Assembly (NCBI GenBank): GCA_023974075.1 | Contig: CM043790.1 | Location: 14,743,804 to 14,807,803 of the forward strand | DNA: 64,000 bases | Origin: Chaenocephalus aceratus | Lineage: Eukaryota > Chordata > Actinopteri > Perciformes > Channichthyidae | Direction of reading: 5' to 3' | Made by a program: the position numbers and the translations under genes | Shown: positions 54,410-64,000 of the stretch, in pieces | How positions within the stretch are numbered: position 1 is the first letter of the stretch | Layout of the letters: every line of letters begins with the position of its first letter | The notes under the pieces: model-generated | Told to the model about the DNA's origin: nothing | The model's database searches: none | The model's input: the letters and a program-made list of their open reading frames with translations, nothing else

Positions 54410-55835
54410 AGGGTTACATTAGCAATATAAACAGCTATATAATATATCCGTATCAACTACAGAATCAGGGCGAAAAACAACTAAACTAAGCTAAAGTAGC
54501 ATTTGCAGAACTGTTTCAGGGTTAACCGTCTACAGGTAAGCTAGCAAGATAAGCTAACGCTAACTAAAGTTATCTATGCTACATTAGCTTGCCTTACTTC
54601 AACTTCCGAGCCGGAAAGTTGACTCAAAACAAAAGTAAAACTGGAAATGATTGAGAAATAAGTTTCAACAGTATAGATGTTTTCACTCACATTCGTTCCT
54701 TGGGCTTTGGACGTCAGTTGTTTTACTTCTTACAAGTAACAGTTTATCGCCTTACGATGCGACCATTGAGAGGGATGTGCCATGCAGTATCAAGCAACCA
54801 GGCAGTGTAGCGCGAGCCGCACAACAACAGATCTGAATCAATCTGAACATGCTGATGGGGGAGAGCGAGGGAGGGGGCTAACCAATCACACTCCTGATGC
54901 CTTCAAGCACAGGCGAAAGCATTTGAGTTTTTTAGTTCTCACAACTTTGCCATCTGTACAGTCCCAAACAGAATCCCAGCTAAATCAGATAACGTTAACC
55001 TTTAAACCGTTTTATCAGCTTAATGTACATACAAGTAAAACAGAAACAATGCCTCCATGTTTGATTTGTTATCCATCCATTTATTGTTTATATATATATA
55101 TATATTTCGAAAATGATTTGTATACTATTCTTGGAGTAGCATTTAACTTTTGTTGATAATCAAAGTTTTTATACAAAAAATATACTTTTTGTTCTATAAT
55201 TCTACTTGTTTGCAGTTAGTCAATTATGTAAAATGTTATGAATAGTAGCTAAATGTTAAATTAATGTAGTGGAGAAACGTACAATATTGACTTGTAGTCA
55301 TGCAGAAGTATAAAGCAGCACAAATACTCAAGTACAACTACTTCAAGACTGAACTTAATTACAGCACTTGAGTAAACGTACTTCGTTACTTTCCACCACT
55401 GCATTTGCCCCATTGTGTATAAAGCAACATTGTGTTATTTAAAAATCTTCCTCCAATTGCATCTTTATCTTTGAGTATCTAATGACTTAAATTTTTACTT
55501 CATAAAACAAATTGATGATAGAAAATTATTTGACTGCTATTCATGCCACTTTGGGTTGATGTGACCTGTTGTGAAAAGCCTAAATTATGCATGCGATTCA
55601 TAAAACATGTATTTATTACATTAATAACCTTTCACGTAGGTCTCAGCCTACATTCCAAGTCTCCCAATCACTGTTTCACATACAGTCATACAGTTGGCTG
55701 CAGGTCTAGATAACAAAAGAAAAAGCCACTGGAAATTCCCTGTGTGGCTTTTCCAAATGTACTTGTCTGGGTTACAGAATACACAACTATGAGTTACAAA
55801 GATCAATCCAATAAAAACAAAAAAAGGAAATCCAA
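54410..55835. other. Intergenic region bid-wee2, containing the synteny junction
   Basis: The bid 5' UTR/promoter is presumably within 54370-54900. No other gene is seen. A degenerate 'ccaccactg' MITE (see 55225) is the only recognisable element. A short AT tract is at 55090-55106. Confidence 0.5.
55225..55405 (+). repeat. 'ccaccactg' MITE, partial copy 4
   Basis: Ends gcacttgagtaaacgtacttcgttactttccaccactgc, the best-preserved terminus of this family in the window. Upstream phrases gcagaagtataaagcagcac and caaatactcaagtac match the other copies. Confidence 0.7.
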
Positions 55836-55855
55836 CTGATAAAAAGATTAAAATG

Positions 55856-55861
55856 TTTATT
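55856..55861 (-). terminator. Likely wee2 poly(A) signal
   Basis: 'tttatt' on plus (AATAAA on minus), about 275 bp after the wee2 stop. Confidence 0.55.
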
Positions 55862-56133
55862 TACAGTTCTAAAGAAAGTACATTGCACCAATTAAAATTC
55901 AACTGCCAGAAAATCACTTTGTGAAGTGTTTAAGTCAGTCAGACTAGTCCTTTAAAACCAATGATATCGACATGTGAGTTAAAACTGTCCATCCGCTTAT
56001 TTATCTCAAGAAAGTCTTTGCTGTTTGGGGAAAGGGTCACCCTGCCTTATCTGAGAGACATGGTTTCCTTTTACAACAGCCTGGTTGCTGAAAGTGACTA
56101 ATTTCAGACTGGCATGTGGGCCTTCCATTAGAT

Positions 56134-59100
56134 TCAATAACCTGTGCAGCCAAAGCTCATGGATCGTGGCGCCTTCCCGCCAATAAGCCTCTGTGCTCTG
56201 GGTAGGGACCCCACCTTTGCAGCGAGTTTCAACCCTGGAGGGAGGTTCTGCTTGGGGGACAATGCAGCCTGACGAGCCTCCTGGAGCTCTCTGAGGAGAA
56301 AACAGAAATAAGTGAATGCTTTCAATTGGTATGCAAGAATTTTCAAACATTGTGTCCTTCTTACCTTTCAAGCATGGCTGTCCTGAACTTCTCGACATTG
56401 AGCTCTTGGCGTAGCCGAGCGGCCACCTTTCCCGTCCTCCCCTCCCGCAGGACTGGGTGCTTGCACAGCTCCCTGGCAGATGGCCGCTTTGTCAGGTCTG
56501 GAACCAGCAACAACTGACAGAAATTTATTTATTTATATATATATATATAAATAACTGCTGGTGAAAACTCATTTTTATCACTATATAAAAACAGTAACTA
56601 TTCATGGCATTTATAGTTTTCAAATAAACAAGACCATCAGCTCAGAAATTAAACTACCTGAAGTAGGCCTCTGAAGGGAGCATATAGCTCCTTTGGCAGT
56701 TTCGGGAGCTCTCCGTTTCTAAGGCTGTGCCACTCGGTTCCATTTTGAGGGAGTGGAGGAGCACCGGCTGCCAGCAGAATGGTGAGGCCAAGAGCAAAAA
56801 TGTCCGCCTTGGGCAGCTGGCTGTAATCCTGATCAGCAGAAAGACATGAACATTAGAAACAATTCCTACACTGAGGTGCAACCAACTGAGAACCTAAGCC
56901 AACTTTTCCTTTAACATTGTTACCTCTTGAAGGACCTCACTGGCCAGAAAGCGGCTGTCCCCTTCCTCAACGTGAGGACTGTTGGTTGAGTTCACATGAC
57001 CCAGATCCCCTGCAGAAACAAGAAGGCTTGACAGTAAAAAAAAAAAAAACATAATTAAAAAAAATGTTATCCAACTTTAAATAAAATACCAATTTTGTAG
57101 ACGACTCCCGCTGAAGCGTTTTGGTAATCTTCCTCCTCACTCTCCCCTTCACCTGATGCACTTGTGCTGGGACGCTGGCAAATGAATATATTACCTTAAA
57201 GAGTGGAAACAAGAGATGGCACACTTTTTTGTACAGAACAAGAAATGCAGACCTAGAACTGCTCAATGAGGCTTACTTGGTTTGATGTCGAGGTGTACGA
57301 GGCCTGAGCTGTGGATGTACTTTAACCCCAAGGACACTTGTACGAGCAGATCCTTCAACTCATCCTCTGTAAAAAGCTCACCCTGCTCTTCCTTCGACAC
57401 AATGGCATCACTGAGACTTCCACCTGCCACAAACACATCAAATCCACAAAATGTAATTGAGTCAACTTATTTAGATATTTAGAAATGTGTTTGGGTCTTC
57501 CTAATTTGGGGTAATGAGAAACTTACCATTGCAGTATTCATTCTGAATAATCATGCAATCCTCTTCTGCCCATGCTGAATAATAGCGAACAACATGTGGG
57601 TGGTGCCCAAGAACAGCATGTGCATACACTTCCTTTAAGGCCAACTGCCTGAGAAGACATGACAAAAACAGTCAGATAAATTGGATCAATGTACGTACAA
57701 AATAAAAAGGGGGGACTTATCTGTATCTGGCACATAGCGACATGCTGCGGACTCACTCATTGGTAGAGCCTGCCAGGGGTCGGCGAGAGCGTTTTATGGC
57801 GTACAAACAACCATCCAGCCTCTTCACACACTTGTAAACTACTCCAAACTCGCCCACACCAATGCACTCCAGCTCCAGGAACTCACTCTCATAGCGTGAC
57901 AGCATAAAGGCTTGGACAGCTCGCCTCTGCCAGATAAACAGACGGAGGGCCTTGTGGTAAAAACCAAATTAAATTTCTAAAGAAAGAACACACGTCACAG
58001 AGGGCAGTCCCGAGTTTCATTACAGCGAGGAGAATCATGTCTTTTTTCTTTGAGGGTAACCAAATACGGTAGCACTTCCATCAGAGATGAGGATTTTGAC
58101 AGGCTTTTCTGTTTGCTGGAGATTCCTTAGAGAAATCACAGAAGTAGCACTGGCAGCATGTCATTTTGGACAAGAAAAAGAAGTGAAAAGGCGGACAAAG
58201 ATGAGAAAGCCTGACGATGAAATCATATCTTAAGCATCTGACAGGGGAGGGTTACATTCACCATAAACGCACTGATGAAAATAGCTGTACCTTAGGTGGG
58301 AGGAAGGCTTCATCATCCTCCTCAGATGACGTTAGGCTGTGTTTCATCCTGGAAGATGAAAAAAAGGGCCTTTACATACTCTTTAAAGAAACTGCATTAG
58401 TAAGGGATTAACAAGTCAGGCATATGTATGAGATGGAGAATTATATATCCAGAATAATTTATTATCCAGAATATTTTATATTGTTTATATTTGATATACT
58501 ATTTTTAATTGTTAATTAACTTTTAAGTATTTGTATTTTAATGTCTGAACACAATAATTTCCCAAATTGGGATCAATAAAGTATCCATCTTCTAACTATT
58601 TTAATGTAATTCCTGTGAGTTATCTCTAGCAACCAATTAAATTCCATTTACAAATAAGTCTTATTGTGACACCTACACCATAATACAGTCATATTTCTTT
58701 CCCTGTGATGTTCTCAATTACACATTCCTCCCACATTAAACAAATCCCCATCTGTGACTAAAACGTTGGGCCAAGCTGGTGTTTACAATTCATAACCTCA
58801 CAGATCTACAACAAAGCAGTAGATACCTGCGTCCATAATCGTCATCACGTCTACCGCAGTTCCTCCACTGTGGCTCGCTATTCCTGCGGACTGTGTCGGG
58901 GGTGAAAGGATTAACATTGACCAGGGGTGCTTTGATGTGGTTAGCGGCAGTAGCTGAGGCAAACCGCAGGGTCCTAGGAGGGCGACATATCTTAGTACTG
59001 GAGCAAGGCTGGGACGACTTAGATAGTAAGCTCTATAGGGGGGGAAGAGAAAGGCAATTTATTTCACTTAAGTAAAACTGGTTTAAAATTGAGATCACAA

Positions 59101-59487
59101 TCAGTCTGAATTGCTGCCTACTTTGGGTGTGCTGGGAGAGTCACACAGCCTCAGTTTCCTCCAGGAAGCATAAGGTATGGGGCTAGTACACTGCGAAGGG
59201 GAACATATTGTGTCGTTTCTGCTGCGGTGGCGTTGCACCTTGGGCGTCCGGCACGCAGAGCTGGGACTGCCGATCCGGGGGATGCCGATCTTGGGGCTGC
59301 GGATTCTAGGACTTCGAATCCTGGGACTTTGAATCCTGGGACTTTGAATCCTGGGACTTTGAATCCTGGGACTTTGGAACCTGAAGGTGCAGTCATCGGA
59401 GCTGTTGTCACTGCTGCTGCTGCTGCCCTCCTCCCCACAGCTAGAGAAGTCCAGGCGATGGCTGAGATCGTCTAAAAACGTCGACAT
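56134..59487 (-). CDS. wee2: Wee1-like protein kinase 2 (CDK1 inhibitory kinase)
   Basis: Wee kinases phosphorylate the inhibitory tyrosine of CDK1; WEE2 is the oocyte-biased form in vertebrates. Eleven coding exons in transcript order: 59122-59487, 58827-59032, 58291-58348, 57757-57926, 57527-57648, 57277-57423, 57090-57194, 56924-57009, 56658-56828, 56365-56513, 56134-56290; 1737 nt, 578 aa (human about 567), frame intact. The N-terminus is Ser/acidic with a tandem SPRIQ-type repeat (residues about 39-66). The kinase domain has the glycine loop GVGEFG (233-238), VAIK-type lysine K255 (YAIKR), catalytic HLDIKPSN with D353, and GDLGH (393-396; DLG replaces DFG, normal for Wee kinases). The end is MSFGCTGY. 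Adjacency to dennd11, as in human 7q34, favours wee2 over wee1. The ATG exon has a 5' acceptor at 59530 (TTCTATTCAG), so a non-coding first exon exists. Confidence 0.95.
59303..59375 (-). repeat. In-frame 15-bp minisatellite in wee2 exon 1
   Basis: On plus, 'gaatcctgggacttt' units repeat nearly perfectly four times, with diverged units to the left. In wee2 this encodes consecutive Ser-Pro-Arg-Ile-Gln/Arg units. Confidence 0.95.
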
Positions 59488-60128
59488 GCTCAGGGCCAGG
59501 GAGTTTTGTCAAAGGTTTCCCCTAAAATACCTGAATAGAAAAAAATTAAATGTCTACTTTTTGTGTGCAAATATCAGACATTTGTATTTGGTTTGTGTGT
59601 GCAAAATCTGCTATTAAAAAGGGTACATTAAAAGACATTCACAGAAAGTAGATCTACATGCTGTGTGCTGAGGTAGCAAGCAGTCTTCGTGTTACTGTCC
59701 TTTCTACAATCATGCATTTGCTTGCCATTAGAGAGCAATACTATTTAAAATGGCAGTTAATGCATTAGATTGTAAAGATAAGATGAGATAAGATAAGATG
59801 GACCTTTTTTAAAGCCTGCATTTAAGTCTATTAAGGACAAGAGGAAACCCGTAGGCCTTCATCCAGTATGGTACTACTGCTACTATTAACTCCACCACTG
59901 CAACATAAATCCCATTATTAAATCATTATATGTCACTTTACTTATTTACTCTTTTCTTCTTGAGGTTCTTCTAACCAAAGATATAGGGCAAATAAAAAGC
60001 AGTTCTCCAGACACACTTTGATATTATTTTCCAGGCGCTTCTGACATATCAACAGGTGCTTTACATGTGGTCATAAATGTACTTCAGCATGTGATTTAAG
60101 TGATAATGTGTTCATCATTTATACTCAC

Positions 60129-60200
60129 TAAGACGTTGAATTCCCCACCGCCATACCACGCTTGAATTTCGCGCCTTGTATGTAAATTACTTCCTGTTTA
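60129..60200 (-). promoter_or_regulatory. wee2 non-coding first exon and promoter with E2F-type site
   Basis: A strong minus-strand donor (TCTTA|GTGAGTATA) ends at 60129, pairing with the acceptor at 59530. Just upstream lies TTTCGCGCC on the plus strand (60167-60175), fitting the E2F/DP consensus TTTSSCGC. The exon start is not determined. Confidence 0.5.
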
Positions 60201-60560
60201 TGCCTTCGGGTTAACACAGCTACCTCTCTGATTGGCTGAACTGTTCACAAATCGCCCACCTGACTTTAACAATGGCTGCTAATTGCGAAATCCACTTTAA
60301 CAGCCTTACTTTAAAAACGAGAAAAATAAGAATTTTAAAAGGTATATGAATACATATTTAAATGTGTAATTCTATCACAACAACACTAACATGAACAATT
60401 TAAGTAAAACTACATACAATGTAAATATCACGAATATGTACGTAATAGTAAAAAGGCACATTTATGCTGTATGTCCATTCGACTGAATATTATTAAGCCT
60501 TATATGGGCAGCATAAAATGCCCATAACCAAAATTAGGTCACTGTATGAAATAGTAATAG

Positions 60561-60592
60561 AGACACGTGGGCGGAAGTCAGCTACGTCATCA
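60561..60592 (+). promoter_or_regulatory. dennd11 promoter motif cluster: E-box, ETS, CRE-like
   Basis: CACGTG (60564-60569), GCGGAAGT (60571-60578, ETS core GGAA) and TACGTCA (60583-60589, CRE-like) fall in 26 bp, about 190 bp ahead of the dennd11 ATG. No TATA box is nearby. Spacing suggests the core promoter, but occupancy is inferred. Confidence 0.5.
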
Positions 60593-60776
60593 AAACAGTG
60601 AGACAGGCGGAGGAAAAGAAGCCCGTCAGTAAATGTGACACGCTTACAAATACACAGAAAACAACCCGAGCAGCAGGACATCATGATCCGGCTCCAGCGA
60701 AGCGTTTAGTGTGCTCGATTCTACTTGATAGCGGACTGTTGTGTTATTTTTTCTCGCTTTCCGAGGCAGCATCATC

Positions 60777-63700
60777 ATGGTTAAGCAGTCGGACCGAGCC
60801 CCGCTACTGGACTGGGAGGAGATCCCACCGCCCGACCCCAACCAGGCGGCCCAGCCTGCGCTGCATCCGCCGCTCCGGGAGGAGGAGGACGCCCCGGCGG
60901 AGAAAAGTTCGAAGCCAGCCGGGCGTCGCACACCGTCGGGGACCGCGGCTGGTACTGGGTGGAGCACCAGCACCGTCGACACCACCATCAGCTGCAGCCC
61001 GACGAAGAGTGGAACAGCTGTTGTTGTCAGCGGGAACGGAAACTCGGGCCGCCCGCTGACACAGATCTGTGGGCTCGGGTGGCATCGCCCGGAGCCCCTC
61101 GGTTCAGATCGAAATCTTCCCTTCCCCGGCCTCTCGGTGAGGGATCAGTGGGAGGAGAAGGACCAGATCGTGTCTGTGTTCGTGGTTACCTTTGATACAA
61201 GATCAGGTAAGCAATCATATTGTAACACATTTGTTTACAATTCTCACTTGTGAATGACATAGCTACATTTCCTAAAACGAGTATTGTTATCTTGGAATGT
61301 CTGATGTGCTTTAATACTGAGTCATAGGGGTTAAGGGCGTGAAGTGCTATCAGCAGGTGGGGTGGTAAACTCATATTTTAAATGTCTAGACGCTAGTAAA
61401 CAATATTAACAACCCACAGTGGTGAAATATCCGTTATTCTTATGGGCCAACCCTTCCAGAATAAATTAATTTCCTGGTCTGGCTTGCCAGATTTAGCAAG
61501 CTGACAAACTGTAAGTATGCAAGAGCTGGTATAGAAGGTAAACCATGCAATATAACAAACAAACAAGACCAGGATGTCAGTGGTTCAGCTTCATAGAAGG
61601 GGTCAGTGTATATTATTATTTACAGTAGCTGAGTCAGTGCTTTCCACTGTCCCTGACCTTTTGCTCCTACATGACTAAAATACAGGATTAGGGGAAGTGG
61701 CCAGGATGAAAGTGGACAGAATGGGAAGTAACTGTGGTTTATGTTGTGTGTTTGTGAATAAAAGGGAATATGGTGGAGTGGTGCCTGCCTCACGACATCA
61801 ACCTGGACGGAGTGGAATTCAAGTCCATTGCCAGTGGTTCCCATCGGATCAACAGTGACTTTATGTATGCACTCCCATTCACCCACTCACCACACCAGTC
61901 AGGAAGCATGAAATCAAGAAAAAAGCAACTATTTTCATTATCGATTAATCAGCCGAAAAAAAGAGAACAAGTTAGCCAAAAATGCCAGACATAGGGAAAA
62001 GTTGAAAATATCAATATTTCAGTGGCTGAAAACAGCCTTTTCTGCATGACAACGATTGACCAATTATCAAAACTCTTTGAATCGATTGCAGCCTTAAAAT
62101 CTAGTAGTTAGAGATACACAAGTCTGATCTATGCAATTGTTTTGTATCTATGATTTGAGAAATCATTAACTCCCATTTTCTGTTTTTCCTTCGGCTAGAT
62201 ATTTCCGTAAGGGCCGTTACTTTGGGTTGGCCTGTTTTGCTAACATGCCTGTGGACAGTGAGCTGGAGCGAGGAGCGAGGATGAAGTCTGTGGGAATTCT
62301 GTCTCCCTCCTACACCCTGCTGTACCGCTACATGCACTTCCTGGAGAACCAAGTCAGGTAAGACATGCTTTGTGTTTATGAGTCTTTTTTTTCATTGTTT
62401 TTTCCTTATTCACTCACCTTCGACCACCCTATTTCTGTTATTATTTTTCTTGTGGTTGTGTAAACAGGTTTCTCCTTATGTTCCTACCTCCCACCCTCTT
62501 GGTTAAAATGTTCCCTCATCTATTAAACATTAGCCCAGAGTCCCGGTTACAGCTATCGTCACAGGAGCAGTTTAAATGCAGTTTTAGTATGAAGTCTAAG
62601 CACGGAAGTGGAATAAACCCTGACAGCCACTCTTCTCCTCAGTAACTCTGCCTCGGTCCTCTCACGAAAGCTTATCTCATCATTGACTATGTATAAATAT
62701 GTGATGCAGCCACAGTTTCACCTTAAGATATACATATGGCTCAGGTTACAGCTGAGTGCAAGTGGATCTGAATGATTGGTAATCTAATCTATGTGTGGTT
62801 CTTGTGGATTTTTTTAACAGCCACTCAAACGGTGTTATAAATATGTTATGCGTTTATGGTTTTGGTGGCTAAACCAAAATGAAAATGTTTATTTATGTAA
62901 TATGTGTAGCCTCAAATGATCCCGCTATGCAACTTAAGAACAAGGGATAGTTAACGGACCAAACATAATCTGTTATTTTGCCTATTGACTAAAGAATAGG
63001 ACTGAACAGCTAGGCAAACATATGACATTGCAGTTATTTTTGACTGATTCCGAAGGTGCAATATGATTCATGATATTGAAACGAATAATCATTGTTTTCA
63101 TTTTTACACTATTGAAAAATATATTAAAATGATTGAAAAATTCTACATCTATACAGAGCAAAGATTTATTTGAGAAAATAATTCTTCGGCAGGTACATCT
63201 TTGCGACACCAATGCTTAATAGTACTAATATAATGAATATTTGTGTATATATATAATCAGCCCACTGTGATTTAGATATTGCACTAGTGTATAATGTAAT
63301 TTCATTTGCACATGATTAACCTTTTCATCCCTAGTTGTATGACACTATATCAATATTAATCAATATATAATTAAAACATATATAAACATAGGCTTCGTAA
63401 ATGATATTACCTTTGTTCGGATATACTACAGTTTTTCGTATCATTATATTAAAGATAATTGCTGTGAGCTTTCATGTATGGTCAAGTAACATTGACACAT
63501 TATGAATATGTTATTTGTTTAAATACAACCAAGCAATACTTCATCTTCTTAGTGACATAAATCTAAGAAGGGTTGATTGACTCTAACCTGACATTCATTT
63601 TCTTTCTCCGTCTTAGACTCCAGCTGAAGAGTCCGGGCCAGTATTCTCCCCTGGAGGCCTTCTACGAGGATAAGAAGGCCGTCCTCCCCCCTGCAGGAAA

Positions 63701-64000
63701 CGGTCTGGTCACCGCCTGCCCCACCTGGAGTGTTACCTCCATCAACCGCTGTATGCACCCAGAAATGAAGGTGTGTTAGCAGTGGAACACATGAGCTACA
63801 TACTGTAGGTAATGGCAGATTTAAACAACGGAAAAACCACAACGACATATTTGTCCCTCTGCAGATCACCCACCCTGCCGGCTGTATGTCGCAGTTCATC
63901 CAGTTTTTCGGGGAGCAAATCATGGTGCTGTGGAAGTTTGCGTTGCTTAGGAAACGGATCCTCATCTTCTCCCCTCCACCTGTGGGTGTGGTCTGCTACA
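60777..64000 (+). CDS. dennd11: DENN domain-containing protein 11 (KIAA1147/LCHN), N-terminal part; runs off the window
   Basis: DENN proteins are usually Rab exchange factors; DENND11 is little studied. Exons: 60777-61206, 61765-61864, 62199-62357, 63617-63770 and 63865 to the edge, all phase-consistent. The start [19 protein letters not shown] matches the family and lies in good context (catcATGg). A variable Pro/Ser/Thr-rich stretch (residues about 20-120) precedes the conserved [16 protein letters not shown]. Then come [57 protein letters not shown], and [16 protein letters not shown] through [17 protein letters not shown] at the edge. About 326 residues are present and the C-terminal part is missing. 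Head to head with wee2. The exon 2 acceptor (aataaaag) has a weak pyrimidine tract. Confidence 0.93.
61905..62100. repeat. Repeat fragment in dennd11 intron 2 ('ttatcgattaatcagccg')
   Basis: Phrases 'ttttcattatcgattaatcagcc' and 'tgaatcgattgcagcc' are typical of a diverged teleost hAT-derived repeat. Termini are not preserved. Confidence 0.4.
62358..63616. other. dennd11 intron 3, no gene
   Basis: AT-rich with no exon-like block. Text near 63050-63130 ('tgattcatgatattgaaacga...ttttacactattgaaaa') partly resembles 34495-34570 in bcl2l13 intron 4, suggesting a shared old repeat. Confidence 0.4.

Noticed and set aside
59303..59375. CRISPR-like array
   Set aside because: Contiguous 15-bp units without spacers, coding in frame within a eukaryotic kinase gene.
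59151..59475. Repetitive ORFs in other frames (PGFKV and NPGTL repeats)
   Set aside because: They are alternative-frame readings of the wee2 exon 1 minisatellite.
60598..61085. Arg-rich and antisense ORFs over dennd11 exon 1
   Set aside because: Shadows of the GC-rich coding exon; only the MVKQSD frame continues through the downstream exons.

Overview
This is vertebrate nuclear DNA, almost certainly from a ray-finned (teleost) fish. Genes are multi-exon with GT-AG introns, the DNA is AT-rich and CpG-poor, long CA/GT microsatellites are common, and the repeats are typical of teleosts: Tc1 with IR/DR ends, hAT, PIF/Harbinger-like and TTAA-flanked MITEs, a Ty3/Gypsy element, a jockey-group LINE and tRNA-derived SINEs.

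Six protein-coding genes can be read exon by exon. From left to right they are slc25a18 (+, 729-6786), atp6v1e1 (-, 8992-13117), bcl2l13 (+, 30386-48792), bid (-, 50822-54368), wee2 (-, 56134-59487) and dennd11 (+, from 60777, running off the right edge). The first four keep the order and orientation of the human 22q11 block SLC25A18-ATP6V1E1-BCL2L13-BID. The last two match the human 7q34 neighbours WEE2-DENND11. The window therefore holds a junction of two synteny blocks at about 54.4-55.8 kb.

Gene arrangement: slc25a18/atp6v1e1 and bcl2l13/bid are two tail-to-tail pairs whose opposed poly(A) signals lie only about 30-90 bp apart. wee2/dennd11 are head to head over about 1.3 kb, with an E2F-type site on the wee2 side and E-box, ETS and CRE-like motifs on the dennd11 side. 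Functionally, bcl2l13 (mitophagy receptor/Bcl-2 family) and bid (BH3-only death agonist) act at the mitochondrial outer membrane, slc25a18 is an inner-membrane glutamate carrier, atp6v1e1 is the V-ATPase E stalk, wee2 is a CDK1-inhibitory kinase and dennd11 is a DENN protein.

The two leftmost genes have broken reading frames: slc25a18 in coding exons 2-5 and atp6v1e1 in exons 5 and 7. Their splice sites are intact, and every other gene in the window is frame-perfect. This means either local consensus errors or real decay.

The space between genes and the large introns are dominated by mobile elements. A degraded Ty3/Gypsy element (16026-24435, minus strand) carries a 610-bp hAT insertion in its left LTR, proven by an 8-bp target duplication and by the empty site in the right LTR. 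bcl2l13 intron 6 contains a nest of MITEs (35464-38755) in which hAT and Harbinger-like elements sit inside a TTAA element that sits inside an older MITE. The same intron contains a Tc1 element (42828-44423) and a perfect 42-bp inverted repeat with a 3-nt spacer (47163-47249). A jockey-group LINE lies antisense in bid intron 1.

I found no CRISPR array, operon, rRNA gene or convincing functional tRNA gene.
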